Source: Rotaria macrura (lineage: Eukaryota; Rotifera; Eurotatoria; Philodinida; Philodinidae). From it: a DNA stretch of 64,000 nucleotides. Positions 13,017 through 33,906 of the stretch are shown piece after piece. Below the pieces are notes generated by a model. The model worked only from the letters and a program-made list of their open reading frames with translations, was not told where the DNA came from and did not search any database. The stretch's first letter is position 1, and every line of letters begins with the position of its first letter. The translations under genes and the position numbers were made by a program. Where the stretch lies: NCBI GenBank assembly GCA_900239685.1, contig OENT01000979.1, positions 1 to 64,000 of the forward strand, written 5' to 3'.

Positions 13017-15058
13017 ATTAATTTGTATCTAGCAGTGTCTACACATAGAAAAGTTCTTGTAAACATAAAAACCTCACGATAAAGAACTGTTTCTAGAATT
13101 CATTTTAATTGTTCATCGATATGTGAGTCTTCTGTCACTATATGCCGTCATGCTAAGATGTAATGAGGAACGTCATATCTTTAGTAGCATTCACATCCAA
13201 ATAGTACTGCCAGTTCAGCATAATAGAGTTCTGGAAGTTCCTAGCGTTTTTAGACCGGTGGTTACTTTAAACAAATAGTATTCATTGATAAAATATTATA
13301 TTTTGTACATCAAAGTATTGGTTAAGATTATGGCTTCTTTTTCACCATTGAAATAATTATTTCATTACTGGACATCTCTCACTATCGAGACGAAAAGAAG
13401 CACTAGAGTTGTTATTCAATAACGATTGTTTGGCTTTATCAAACAGAGAAGGCGAGTTATTTAGATATGCGGCTTATTACACATGTTTTGACATACAAGA
13501 GAATCAATTCTGAAGCTGCGGTCACTTTTGAATCAAACTACGTAGTCGATTTGACATAGAACTATTTTAATAGTCAAACTGATTTTTTCAAAGATAATTG
13601 AATTTGAAAGTTGACACGAATCATACATGCATCTCGAAAACTTTTTTAATATTTAAATTATCACAGAAAGATATATTTAGTTAGCTTGTCTGTTCACATT
13701 AAATAGCTTTATTCTATAATGAAATATTCTTTCAATCAATATCTAACGAAAATGTGCAACACATTATTGTAACAGAACACTTTAATATTTTAAAACTATC
13801 ACATTTCTTATCATTGAAAAATTCAGACATTTAACTGAATATGACTTTTATTTATACATAAAATGTCATGGTAAAACAGTTCATATTGATGCCTTTTGCA
13901 ATATCTTTCTATGGCTTAAAACTTTAACGAAAGACAATCTTAACCCTTGAGCATAAGGTTATTATATACGAGAATAATCGAAGGACCCATTTTATTTTAC
14001 ATTCACTGAGATTTATTCACAGTTATCACGTTAATACACACGTGATATCTAGTTCGTCGCAGTAAATCCTCATGTATCATTACTTTATTAATTAACTAAA
14101 AAATAGTAAACGAGACGAAAGTTTAGTGTTACTGAATATGGTAAAACTCATTTTTTCGGCGCATCCAGGATTCTTGAATTATAGTAATCCGAATTTTGAA
14201 ATTCCTGATATTGTGTATTTCCGGTAAGCAGTTTATAGATTTGAATTCTTTAATTTCTTGTTAACTCTACATGAATTTGTTGATTTGGAAGAAATTAGAA
14301 GTACCTGTAACTTTAAGCATGTAAACACAAGGACTTCTTTTTTTTTTACAGTTTTTCTAAAAATCGGTTTTCATAAAGAAATTGTTTCAACCACTCGATA
14401 ATGATGAAAGTAAATATCGACATGCTTGAAGTTTTGTCACGTAAAATGATATCGATATCAATCAACGATGATGTAAAGAAATCGATACGAACTTTTCACC
14501 TTTTCAAACATGGAACTCAACATATGTATCCAACAATAACTTCTTTACTACCAATTCAAGTACATTAGTGCTAATAACTTCGTTCAAACCTGTAAAACGT
14601 GTGTAATATAAGATTGATTATGCTCATTAAACTATGAAAATTTCATCGTTTAATGAGCGTAGCGGATTATTATCGTTGAAGGACGAAAATTTTGTTTTGT
14701 AGCGAATGTTATACATGAAAAATGCAACTATTTAGTCTAAACTTTTCATTTTCCAAATATAATCATAATAAAATTTTCCGATTTGAAGTCTAATTTCTCT
14801 CGCCAGATAGACATATAAAACATAATTCCATAGTACAGAATTGATTTCAAGTGAATAATGAAACGCTCTATGTCTGACATTAATATACTTGTTTTGAATG
14901 ATCATCATCAAGCTTACAAAAGACCAAGGTATTAAGAAAAGAAAACAATAAAACGTAGTTCACTAGATAGACTTATGTATACATGAAGAATAAAAAAAAA
15001 CAGAAGAAACTAAAGACGAATAAAATAACACAACTCTTTCCTATTGTTCTTGTGCATT
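13017..15058. other. Gene-free stretch
   Basis: AT-rich sequence with no recognisable gene. It lies downstream of the CCDC9-like gene, so its right edge may include that gene's 3' untranslated region; I see no unambiguous AATAAA on the minus strand there. Confidence 0.45.
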
Positions 15059-18000
15059 TCATTCAACAACAATGGATTGATTCACTTTTGGTAGATTTTC
15101 ATCGATGGTTAATTTTTCATTAAGATCATCCTCAAGTGCATCCAATTTTGCTTCATTATTATATGTTGTCAATGGTTGAGGATGCTTGTTATTATTAGCT
15201 TCATCATCATCGTCAATGATTACAGAATCATGTTGTTGTATTTCCTAAAAAAAAAGAATATTGATTATTTGAATTTAATGGATGAATTTCGAAGTACTAA
15301 AAAAACCACAAGCCATGCAGCAAACATGCGAATTGTAAAACAAGAAAAATTAGAACTATTCTAAGTAGTTTTAGTGTTGTCATGCTCGATTCGTTTATCA
15401 TTCATATCTTACCTGAGCGGTAAGTCGACCTGCTAGTTCCTCTCTAAATTTTTCTTTTGCCCATTGCATAAAATGAGCTGTATCGTATGTCGCCGACTGA
15501 TAGATAATAATATGAATATTTCATATTAGATTATAGTTTATATCATAACAGTAGGAAAAACAATGTATGATAAACAAACATCATGCTTACTTCTTTATTC
15601 GATTTATTGTCAATGGATTCAGTGAAATTATTATTCGTTGATGCTAATCGTTCATCAAAAGCTTCTTCTAATTTGAGTTGTTGCTGAAGTTTATCGAGTG
15701 ATTCAATAATAGTACCTTTAAATATATATTAAAATTAAAAACAAAACAAAACATCATTTTCTAGTTGTCTAACATACTATCTGTAGTTGATACATTTGAT
15801 GGTGGATTTACAAAATCATGAGTTGATAGATCATCTAATGTTGATTCTTTTAAATGCATACTTGTAGACAATGAACTATTGCCACTGTCATCAACTGCTA
15901 TTTTCTTAGCATCCGTATCCAATATTGTTTGTTCAGTTCCCATTAATTCCGTATTGTTATCTTCCCACCATTCTTCAACAAGATTAGAATCAGTAGAATC
16001 ATGTATTTCATTATTATTATTATAACGATGGTTATTTATATTGCGTCTATTTATATTCGATCGATTGTTTGAATCATTTCGTCGTTGATAATAATTATTA
16101 TTCAAACCATATTGACGAGGATCATATAATGATAATGGAAATTGATGTTTATCTTGGTGATACGTGCGTGGTTGTACTGTTCGTCGTCTTTGATTTGAAA
16201 TAGACCATTGATTATTATTATCATTATGTTTTACATCGTCATTTTCATCTAAAGAATCATCTGTAGTCATGTAAGCCGATAGAGGAAGACTAGTATTATG
16301 ATTATTCGTATTATTGTTTCTTGGAACACGATTATTGTTCGATGAACGGAACACATTAGTATTGTTATTTGATTGTTGATGTGATGAAAAATCATAGAAT
16401 GATTGTGGTCGAGTTTGAAAACGATGATCATTGGTAAAACGTGATGATGATAGATGATGATTATTATTATTTTTAAAACGTTCGAAATCGCCTGACATTG
16501 GCCGTTGTTGAGATAATTTACTATCGTAATCATGAGTTTTTAAACGACGGAAGCTAGATGCATAATCTACTGATGTATGATCTTGTTCTTGACGATTATT
16601 ATTCGATGTTGACGATATGGGTACTGGTGGTTGAAGAAGAGGCGCTTGAAAAATAGCAGATGATTGAAACGAAGGTAAATGGTATTGATGAGGATTTGAA
16701 GTTTCAAATGTGCGCGTTGAATGATATTGATGAAAATGTGTTGGCATTTGCGAGGACGACGAACCTGATGTCATTGACGGAGATGATTGTGTGAAATAAA
16801 CCGTACCATTACTAGTGAATGATGATGTTTGAGATGAAGATGGATAAACAAAATTATTCATGTATGTGGATTCTATGTGATACGAAAACAAGATACTCGA
16901 ATATGTCATGTATGATTTTCTTACGATCCATTTGATCTCCACTTGTATTGACAAGATGATCTATTCCTGTATGATGGCCATTTATGTTAGTGGATAGAAG
17001 TTGTACAGATACAGGACCATTTTGCCATACTGGCATTGATGGCACATCAAGATGAAATTCATTAGTTCCTTCTGTTGTATGCCCATTATTTTGTATTGTA
17101 CTTCGACGCATTCGTTCTATAATACATAAACACATACGCAAAAAGATGAGTTCAAGGTAATAAGTGATAAATAAAAGAAATTGACCTTCTCGTTTATTTT
17201 GTCCACGTTCTTGAGTTCGTTGTTGTTGACTAAATCGACCACTACCAATTCGATCAGCTGAATAGTATACGTTTTAGATTTAGTTAAATCAAAAGAGAAA
17301 TGTCACAGTACAAATCATATCAATGAAGTTTTCCTCGTCCTTCTCTATGGATAAGTTACTGATTCTAATCAAAGAGATTAGCCTCTAATGGAATTTACAT
17401 TGCTTCGTTCTACTTATCCTACAGTACTATGCTGATTGATGATTATGAAATATGTAAGTATATTGAATTCTCTTTCATCTCTCTCTCTCTCTCTCTCTCT
17501 CTATTCTTTTCATACGATTAAAATCGGGATAGTGCCAACACAAGAATGCACATATCTATACTACGATGTACGAGTGTTTTCTGGTATTCAGAATCATTTG
17601 ATTAATTGATATAGAAATATTCTCGATTTCATCATGCAATAGAAAATGAAGAGTATAACATAAGTCAAGCAACATTTCATTTAGATAAGCGTATACCTTT
17701 ATTATTAACAATCACAAGTTTTTTGGCATGTGCTGGTTCATCGATATCTATAAATTAGTGTTTTGTTTTAAAGAATTAGTAAAGAAGAAGAATGTAGATG
17801 TTTCGTACCATTATTAGTTTCGGATTGATAATGGAATGAATGTGCATATTTATTTAATTCGAAATTAGTTGAATTATTATTTTGTTTTTGATTATTTACT
17901 TCTTGAGCACGTTCACGTTTCAAACGATTGTAATCGACACGTTGAGCACGTTGCGTTTGATTATCGTTTCGATCTTGTATCACATTTTCATATTTTCGTC

Positions 18001-18893
18001 GTACGGGCGGTCGATATTTTCGTTCCTGTTGGTTATCCTATGAAGAAGAAATTTATTTTATTTACAAATAATTATCATTAATACTTGAGTATTTTGTTGA
18101 TTGATAGGTATTTGTACACGATTTCTTGTTGTCTATGAAACAAAAGCATTCAATATAAGATGAATAAATCTTTATTCATTGACCTTACGCCTCTCATAGT
18201 TGTTTTATCTTTTGGGATTTCAATAGCCGTTGGTATTGTTATTTTTGATGCACCTAATCGTACAGCAAGTTGTCGGTCTTCTTCGATTTCCTTCAATAGA
18301 AAAATGATTAGGAAAACGATGTTCTAACCCTAAATATCACAATAGATATTTCTCTCTTCTAGCGTGTATATATATATATATATATACTCTCATTTACAGA
18401 CATAGATAATACGTAACATACAAAAGAAAGAAACTATTCAATAAGTTATAGAAAGAACGAGCAGAAAAAACATTATTCCAGACAAGCAATCATAATAGTT
18501 ACTGATGTGTACCGTACTTTCATATCGGTCGTTGTAACTCTATATCCTTCGTTCTATATTGCGCGCATGTTCTTTATTAGAAACGAGAAACGACAGAAGA
18601 GAAAGACATTGTCAAAAAAAATTTCTCATTTATTGCAATGACATTCGAGAGAATATATATATATATATATATAAATATAGAACGTAGAGCAGAAAGAATA
18701 GGCCCTTTACTCGATAAATATCACTCATCAACTCTTCCTCTCTTCGTTCTATTACTTTTGCACACGCTTCAAATAGACAATTTACGATGTATATTCAAGT
18801 GCAGACCTGATGACGTTTAAGTAGTTCCAAGTTTTTAATACGCATCTCAACCATTTTTTGGTCTATTGCTGACAATGACGAGATTTTATCCAT
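15059..18893 (-). CDS. CCDC9-like protein, 11 coding exons
   Basis: Coding exons on the minus strand, first to last: 18893-18807, 18290-18189, 18132-18085, 18037-17809, 17747-17697, 17257-17186, 17116-16925, 16872-15778, 15715-15591, 15496-15413 and 15244-15059. Together they give about 756 aa in one frame. The N-terminus (start at 18893) is a coiled coil ending KNLELLKRHQEIEEDRQLA, which matches the conserved N-terminal helix of the coiled-coil domain-containing protein 9 family. CCDC9 proteins are reported to associate with the exon junction complex and RNA (family knowledge). The rest is low complexity: Arg/Gln-rich, then a 365-codon exon dominated by Asn, Ser, His and Gln with runs of up to five Asn. 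The C-terminus is acidic, with DDDDE. Introns are 45-130 nt except the first (516 nt). The exon at 17257-17186 uses an unusual GTCAAT donor. An exon upstream of 18893 is possible. Confidence 0.62.
17472..17502. repeat. (CT)n microsatellite
   Basis: An uninterrupted CT run of about 13 units lies in an intron of the CCDC9-like gene. Two (TA)n tracts lie in the same gene's first intron, at about 18366-18386 and 18652-18672. Confidence 0.9.
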
Positions 18894-19976
18894 TAATTCG
18901 TATCTATTCAATAGATAGATGTATAGATAATCTAAAGTAGAAAAGACTATCAAACAATAATTTACTTACCATAAACAATATATATCCTATACACTTGAGT
19001 ATTTATATCATTGATTAGAAAATGAGAAGTGACAAGGTCACCAGAGGAAAAAGAAAAAAAGAAAAGAAAGAAAAAAAAAACGATGGCCCAATTTACCTTG
19101 CAATAGAAGATGCATACTTAAAATTTGTATTCCATTTATATGCATATTAGTTACAGATGATTGAAAAAGTTTCATAATCATCGACCTCACTTGTCTTTTT
19201 CTTTCGTCTTTTTTATACGATTGCTATGCGCGCTCGCTTGTTGGCGTATATCCATAGGTGTGACAAACGAATTCCGCGATACAAATGTGAGAACAATCGT
19301 TTTTTCTTCGTCTTCTCTTCACTAATTTATGCATACAGTTGGCGACAGACGACAACAACAACAACTACATCAATAGTTATCAATATCGAGAGTGAATCTT
19401 ACTTTTGTACGTCTTCGAAATGATGTACAACAGATAAGATATGTGAGTGTATATATGTATATAAATGCGTCTATATGGTAATATGGTTAACAAACAAGAA
19501 AGAGGAAAAAGAAAGTTCTATATCAGAACAATCTGTTATTCATAGTAGCTAAAAGCAACGGGAAGAATGTGCTGCTGCTGATGTTCTTCTTCTTCTTCTT
19601 TTTTTTTCTTAGACAGATGAGAATATCAACCATCAACACTCAAAAATTATTTCTGCCTCATTTTTTTTGTGTCTGATTAAATCTTATCGAAGGATAGAAC
19701 AAAGCTTTATACCAAGAATAGAAGAAACAAAAAAAAAAAAGAATGCTACTGCTTCTTTTTTTTTTACTCCGCATGTACATACTTGTATGAATGATTGATG
19801 AGAACAGCAAAGTGTTACATTGAATTATATACAATCAATAAATATACGGCGAGATCTACTATCTCTTTTCATTGTCTTCCTTCTACAGGAATGCAAACAA
19901 ACACGAAAGAAGAGAACACTCAGCTGTTGCTTGTTCTTCGTCTTTCTTCGTACGAAAAAAACAGAAATCTCTCGTT

Positions 19977-19982
19977 TTTATT
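19977..19982 (-). promoter_or_regulatory. Poly(A) signal for the PRP16/DHX38 gene
   Basis: On the minus strand this reads AATAAA, about 67 nt downstream of the helicase stop codon at 20049. It is the first canonical signal after the stop. Confidence 0.55.
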
Positions 19983-20048
19983 TTTCTTTATACAAAACAC
20001 AATACAAACAAATAATAGGTAAAGATTTATGTACGAGGACAAAAAAGA

Positions 20049-27270
<7,222 letters not shown>

Positions 27271-28768
27271 CTACAAAATAAAAACATAAGAACATAGTAG
27301 CAAGTGGTATTATAATACAAAATTTGTTAAAATTTCAACTTTCTTCGATTTGTTAGGCGAATATTATTTCACATCCGGTGTGTTGTAAAATGAAAAAAGT
27401 CATGTTGAGTTTCAAGCATGAAATTGAAATACGTAAATAATAAAAATTCACAAAAGTCATAGTATTCCTTTTTTTCAAACCCTTTGTAATAAAATATATT
27501 ACTCTTTTGAAGAAAAAATGATTATAAGGTCACTATCTAGTATTACATAAAACTTTTAACATCGTAGAATCAAAGAATATTGCGTATATCTATACACCTA
27601 CTACTGATACGATTCATCTTCAATATGTTTCCAAAGAAAATTAGGAAATTTTTCAATTGTCATTTTTCTTTTGATTAGTAAAATTCTAAACGAATATAAG
27701 AGCTTCTTGTTAGATGTCGCACCATGACAGTCATCTAGGTCACGTGTGCATTTATCTGCATGTATATAATCTTTGGATTTTGTAAATCACTATATTCACA
27801 AGTGAACAGTTGCATTTTTTAACTTGACTAATTATTAAAAATAAAATCAATTTTTGAAATGAAATACTTTTCCTACGTTGGTTTATTATTTCATTTTTAA
27901 CTCTACGTGCAATCTTCATTCCTTGTATTGTATCAAATCGTTTAGAAATGCAGTATAGTGACGACGATAACAGAATTGAAAAACATCATAAGGCGAAAAG
28001 TCCCATGATTAATGAAAAGAAAACAAAAGTCTATGACGCTAAGAGAAGAACTACAATATGACTGAAACCTATCTCGTTTGAATACAATGTTCATTTTCAG
28101 ACATAGGAGACTTTTTTTTGTTCAACATACGTCAATCGTTGTACTAATTATAACATTCGGAATAGTATTGTTTACAGCTTGACGTTGTCGCTATTGAAAT
28201 ACAATAAATTATAACTTGTCGAAATTGTCAACTTTCTTTCTCTTGATAAAAAGAAAAAGTGCAATCGATATTTTGTCACATTATGAGACTCAACAATCAC
28301 TGATGAAATATGTCAGATTTCATCAACGATGAAATGAAATAAGTAACATATAGATATTTGAAACTAGTTTCCTAAAATATTTCTCATATATATATATATC
28401 ATGTATTGTTTGTTATAATAATTACTAATGGCATAGAATAGCCTTAGTAAGTATTTATTGTTCTAGAAAAATAAGATGTTTGTATCGAGTTACACTTCGT
28501 AGTCCGTTAAAGAAATTAACAGAAATGAATTTGAATTTATTTTTGTCAAAAAACAATCGAATATGTCAATAGTATCAACATGTTTTAGGATGTTTTTCAA
28601 TGTAATATTCATCGATCAATTGTTCTTGTTTTCGTCAAAATAATAGTAGAAAATATATTATATATGCATGTATATGTATATAATAGAAGAAAAAAGGAAA
28701 GAATTTCAACACCAATGTGCCGAAAAGAATCAAATCAAATAAACCATACGAGTAATAGATAAATAACA
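27271..28768. other. Intergenic stretch
   Basis: It contains the upstream region of the helicase gene (just right of 27270) and the downstream region of the LDL-A membrane gene. I see no other gene. A short (TA)n run lies at about 28388-28400. Confidence 0.45.
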
Positions 28769-29845
28769 TCACCGATTTGTCATGTTGGTTGCAATAGGCA
28801 TATGTTCATTAGCATCACTAATACCAGTATCAAGATTATTGTCAGTCTGCCGACGTTGACCAGTCCAATTATCAAATAAATGATAGCCAGCACTGGCTGC
28901 GTCCCAATCGTCACTAGTCGATTCAAGTGAATAAGTAAATTGTCGTCGTCTTTGATGTTTTCGTCGAATATATACGAAAATAACTGCAATACTAACCGAA
29001 ACAATAATAAGTAATAGTCCGAATATAATTATTGTAGTGACGATACCACCACGAATAGTACGCTCGATTCTTTGAGATGTTAATTTTAAGATTGATTCTA
29101 TTAATAAGAAGAAAAAAAACATAAAACACATGATTTTATTTATTTCTTCTGTCAATACTTGAACATCCTAGTTCATCGATTCCTTGTGGACATGAATGAT
29201 AACCATCACAATGATAAGATTCTTCAATACACCATAGATCTTGATTCTGTGTTATACATTGATATTGATTTGATTTACATGGACCTAATTCGAAAAATAA
29301 AGTTTCACGATCGTCAATGAAAATCTCATTTGTGCGTTTTCATACCGTTTGATATATTCGTAATAAGTATTTCAAATGGTTGTATATCAAATTGACATAA
29401 ACTAAAACTAATTGGTAAATCGACTATATCGGATTTAAGATAAGTTTTTTTCAATGATAGATAATGATAGAATTTTATCAGTTCTATTTGTTTATCATTG
29501 ACTTTGAATGATGGATGTATTTGTGACATATTAAGAATATTTATTGTTATTTGCTCAGATGAATCTGACAATGATGACGATTTAACTAATGTTATATTAC
29601 AACATGATGAATATAAGGATGGTCTATGTATGATTGATAATGATGATGATGATGACAGATTGAGCGATTGATTACAGAAAGACAAAAATTGAGCTATAGA
29701 ACAAAACAAGAAAACGATAGTCAACAATTCATATGATCTGTTTTTGTGTTTACATTTATTTACCTTGTAAAACATTTGCATAAACACGTTGAACAAGTAT
29801 TAGTATCCACCAGCACCAAATTAGAATCAGTTGATTATTGGTCAT
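28769..29845 (-). CDS. Single-pass membrane protein with one LDL-receptor class A module
   Basis: Four exons on the minus strand, 29845-29764, 29693-29346, 29284-29159 and 29097-28769, join in consistent phases to 295 codons including the stop. Residues 1-24 or so form a signal peptide (a hydrophobic, Trp-rich run ending near VYA). Exon 2 encodes an ectodomain of about 115 aa, Ser-rich at first, with four cysteines and no family I can name; a divergent CUB-like fold is possible. Exon 3 is a complete LDL-A module with six cysteines and the calcium-binding signature CDGYHSCPQGIDELGC. Exon 4 gives a transmembrane helix (IVTTIIIFGLLLIIVSVSIA), a basic stop-transfer RRKHQRRR and an approximately 60-residue cytoplasmic tail. 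The protein is probably at the cell surface; the ligand is unknown. The exon 3 donor (GTATTG) is weak but is the only one that preserves the frame. Confidence 0.72.
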
Positions 29846-32703
29846 TGATTTTGTTTTTATTTATTTGTTAGAAAAAAAAAAAAAAGAATGTTTTTCTTCT
29901 CTTCTCTCTCTCGCTCTCTCTCTTTCATTCAAATACGTATTACATTGTAACTCTAAATGCTACTTCTTGATTGTCAAATCGGCTACGCATGTTTCTCTCG
30001 TTCTCGATTTTCTTACGACCTAAAATAAGAAAAGAAATACATCGAGTAGATGTTCTTTCTTTCTTTCGCTGTTTTTTTTTCTGTTTTACGATGATGATGA
30101 TGAATCAGCACCGAAAATGCGAGTCTCACCAAGAAAAGAAAAGAGAACAACGAAGTATATCGTACGTACTTTGCTTTCACCTTCGGAATGTTCTATACTG
30201 TCGTTCTAACATCATCATCATCATCACCACCACTTAGATTGGGTGTTAACATGGAAGAAGAAGAAGAACAAAAAAGAACGACGAGTAACATATGACAGAA
30301 AATGCCATCGACGTACGACCATGAGAAAAAAGAGAATAGATAAAAATGAGATACGAATCGCCTGAGGACAAAAAAGAAAAATACCAAGAACAATAACAAA
30401 TTGATGCTTGCACACAAAATTTGATGACCAACATGATCTACTAGAAGGTTATTCTACTAGCTATAATATACACGCAATAGAATTCCCCGAAGGAAAAGAA
30501 GTATTTACAAGAACGAATTGTGATCAGATTCTGTTCGATCAACAAAACAGAAACCTATGTAACGATGTGGTTCTTTAGTAAAAATTTTTCGATTGACAAA
30601 TAAAGTCTATGTTGTGTATGAAAATATTCTTTAGAGAATTCAGAATTTTTAGTCACAAATATTTTCAATAACAATAAAGTTAGACACTAACTCAATTGCT
30701 CTATTTTTAAAGTTCATGTGTTCTATAACTCTACGAGTTATATACAAGGTCAATCGATAGTAAGCACGTTACAGATGTTTTCTATCGTGCACGATAGACT
30801 TCGTCACAGAAATTTTCATGAAAAATAATTATGACTAAGACGCACAGTATTTACCACAGTAGGCATATTCTGTTTCATTGACATTTTTCTTTTTCGACAC
30901 TAGCAAATACTCTCTCTCGACGTTCACATTTCATCCACTTCTTCTTAAGTCCTTGTAAAATGCAATCTTATGCGAACGAGCAAAAAATCTGCTCATGTTA
31001 TAATGTTAAAATTGTGAAAACTACGAAGTATGAAAAATGTTTTACTGAAAAATTTTATGCGAGTTTCGTCAACATAGAATTCAAACACATTATGTGTCAA
31101 ACAAGTCAATTTCGAGAACGAACATTGACAACATGATTTATGATGACAAAACACAAGGCCATACTTCCAATCAACATTGAAATCGCGTGACGACATATTA
31201 AGAGTGTGCTCAGAAACCAATAATCATCAAACGTTTTCACATCCTCTTTTCTTCGCATAATTACTATCTCTATCGATTTTTTCGTCACTATCCTAAGACA
31301 CATCTTTTATGAGAGAGATTATTTTTTACAAGACACATGTGCTTCAACTCCAGTTTTGCTTTTATTTTCAAATACACCATTAATGTTGCTTGGTAATAAA
31401 AGAAACCACGTGTCTTGACATCGTTATTGATATGAATACTGAATTTCTTCTTAGAAGAAATGAAGCCTTTTTCGATCTTTCCAATGGGGAAGAATATATC
31501 ATAGAGAAGACAATGTGTTGTTTTTTTGCGTCAATAACCATCTGTTCTAATTCAGAGTGACACTTTCATAGGTACTACAACTATATGGGACAAGAAACAA
31601 ATCACACTATGCATATTACGAGTTGTTATTTCTCGTTACTTGCATATCTCTTGACTACGAAAAATGACGCACCTATATGATTTGGTGACAAGCAGATAAA
31701 ATTGTTCTCTGTGTGTGTGTGTGTGTGTGTGCACGTTCACAAACATGTGTTTAGGGAAATTTTTAAAAAACCTTTTGCACATGGGAATTTTCTAGAAAAC
31801 ATACTTTCTTAATGAAGAAAATCACTAAAATATTGTTTTGTCTCAGTACATTTTTCTGTTATTTCCATGCGATCATCTTGAGGGTGTGGGTTTATAGCAA
31901 TATCGAAACCTATCATCTCTGTACCAAATAGCTCTGATGATAGTTTATTCAATTTAAACACTCGACTAAGATTTAAAAATAGTTTCACAAGACTAAACAA
32001 TTACTATTTCTGATTTGTTAATTTCTATGTCTAAAATTCGACTTATTAATAAAGATTAGGATCATGTTTGATTGAGAGAAAATAAAATCTAGATAGTAAA
32101 TTTTAGTTCAAATAAAACAATGTCACAAGAAAATTAGTAATCAAATGACTTTTGTTTTATTTAACCTAGTTAGTATATGTGCACATGTAAATAAGTATAA
32201 GATTATCATTATCTGGAAAATATATTAATATTGATTGATGTTGGACGTTAATCCTAATCATCAGACGAATGTTAAATATCTATATAATAAAAGTAAGAAA
32301 GAACAAACGAAAAACAAGCAATTCTAATTATAAACTGAATCAGAAATCGTTTTTAACGAGTGGATCATCAATTGTATCTATTGTTTTTGTATATTTTCGT
32401 CATCGATATACAAATCATGACAAAATATTAAATGAGAAAGTTGCAATAAAAGAAATATATTGTATTGAACTATGTTGATTAAGTATAATATGTAATCATA
32501 TTTTTCTCCTTTGAAATTTATATTATTCTATTGGAAGATATGGGTCTCATACATTCTAGTCTAATTTTTCTTTTCGTTGCGTGGTTGAGAATCACTCAAC
32601 CGTATCATGTGTTTATTGGATATGTTACCTTCAACGTAGTTTTTCAGCGTTTTTTGTATTCTGTTGTTTTTTTTTCTCGTTTTCGTGTTGAATAAAATAA
32701 ACA
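29846..32703. other. Intergenic region between divergent genes
   Basis: The LDL-A membrane gene (minus) and the ZDHHC16-like gene (plus) diverge from this 2.9 kb region, so it should hold both promoters. No TATA box or other factor site could be assigned. A (GT)n microsatellite of about ten units is at 31711-31731 and CT-rich tracts are at about 29900-29925. Confidence 0.45.
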
Positions 32704-33893
32704 ATGTTTATACGAGATTCATGTACAAACATGTGTAATGAAATAACAAGAAAAATTATATCCAAGACGATAGGCTACTTCTGTGTTTGTCTCTTTTTTA
32801 CATTGACTACTTATATTGTTTTCGTCTTCTATTCAATAATTGCACCAGCTGTATATGAACATGGAGAATATGGAAAATTTTTATTTCATTTTATATTTGG
32901 TCATTGGCTTTCTATTAATATCTACTTTAATTATATTATGGCATGGTTAACATCACCTGGCCTTGCTAAAGATTATCAACATTTAGCAATGGAGTATCCC
33001 AAATGTAAGAAATGTTCATTTAAAAAACCACCTCGAACACATCATTGTAGTTGGTGTAACTTATGTGTATTGAGATTCGATCATCATTGTCCATGTAAGA
33101 TAGAATAAAATTTAAAATTAAAATTTGAATCCTTCTATTATAGGGTTAAATAATTGTGTGGGTTTTTATAATCATCGTTACTTTTTTCAATTTTGTTGTT
33201 TTATGTCTATTGGATGTTTGTATGCTGGCTCTTTTGGCTATCGTGAATATCAAATCAGTCGATTTGATCAACAGATGTAAAGTACCAAGAACATTTGTCA
33301 TTTATTTTAGTTTATTATTGATGAATAGATTTCGACGTACGGATGCACTTTTTATGGCTCCCGATATTTTATATACAATGGGTGTCGACGGATTCATAAC
33401 GTACTATATATTTATTATGGCATCAGTAGTTGGTGTACTTTTAATCCTTCTTAGTTTATTACATGGACAAATGATTAGTCAAGCTGAAACATCAGTCGAA
33501 CGTTTACTAGTGAACGGTTCGATATTTCGTGAAACGTACAGTATGGATTTCATTGACAATTGGAAAGAATTTCTCGGTGTTCAAAGTGTGAGTGAATTTA
33601 TTCTACGAATTCTTCTGCCAAGTACACATAAACCGCAAGGAAACGGTATAACAGTAGACGATTTAGAAGATGATATCTATGCAACTGTATGGCGAAAAGA
33701 TGATAATCGAACAAAACCATATATTTCCTATATATCGAAATTGTGCTTTGGTCTTTACAAATATTGTTTGGTTAGAATACATCGATCTGGATTGTTATCA
33801 TGGTATAAACGACGTCGATCACAGTACTCTTACTCGAGTTATCAATCACAGTCAATATTGACACAAAGGCCTTATATTTTGCAGGCTTGTTAA
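32704..33893 (+). CDS. ZDHHC16: DHHC palmitoyltransferase, ZDHHC16-like
   Basis: Three exons, 32704-33094, 33144-33276 and 33311-33893, give 368 aa, close to the 377 aa of human ZDHHC16. The enzyme transfers palmitate to cysteines of target proteins and is an integral membrane protein of the ER/Golgi (family knowledge). An N-terminal transmembrane segment (about residues 24-46) and a second one precede the cysteine-rich domain [19 protein letters not shown], then [20 protein letters not shown] with the catalytic DHHC; the intron falls inside the CPW codon. Two more membrane segments follow. The C-terminal part [21 protein letters not shown] and [12 protein letters not shown] is the diagnostic ZDHHC16 pattern (human ETSIERHIN, LDNWKVFLGV, LLPSSHLPHGNG). 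The tail beyond this point is longer than in vertebrates and rich in Arg and Ser. Introns are 49 and 34 nt, the latter extremely short. AATAAA lies at 33901, only 8 nt after the stop. Confidence 0.88.
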
Positions 33894-33906
33894 AATTAAT
33901 AATAAA

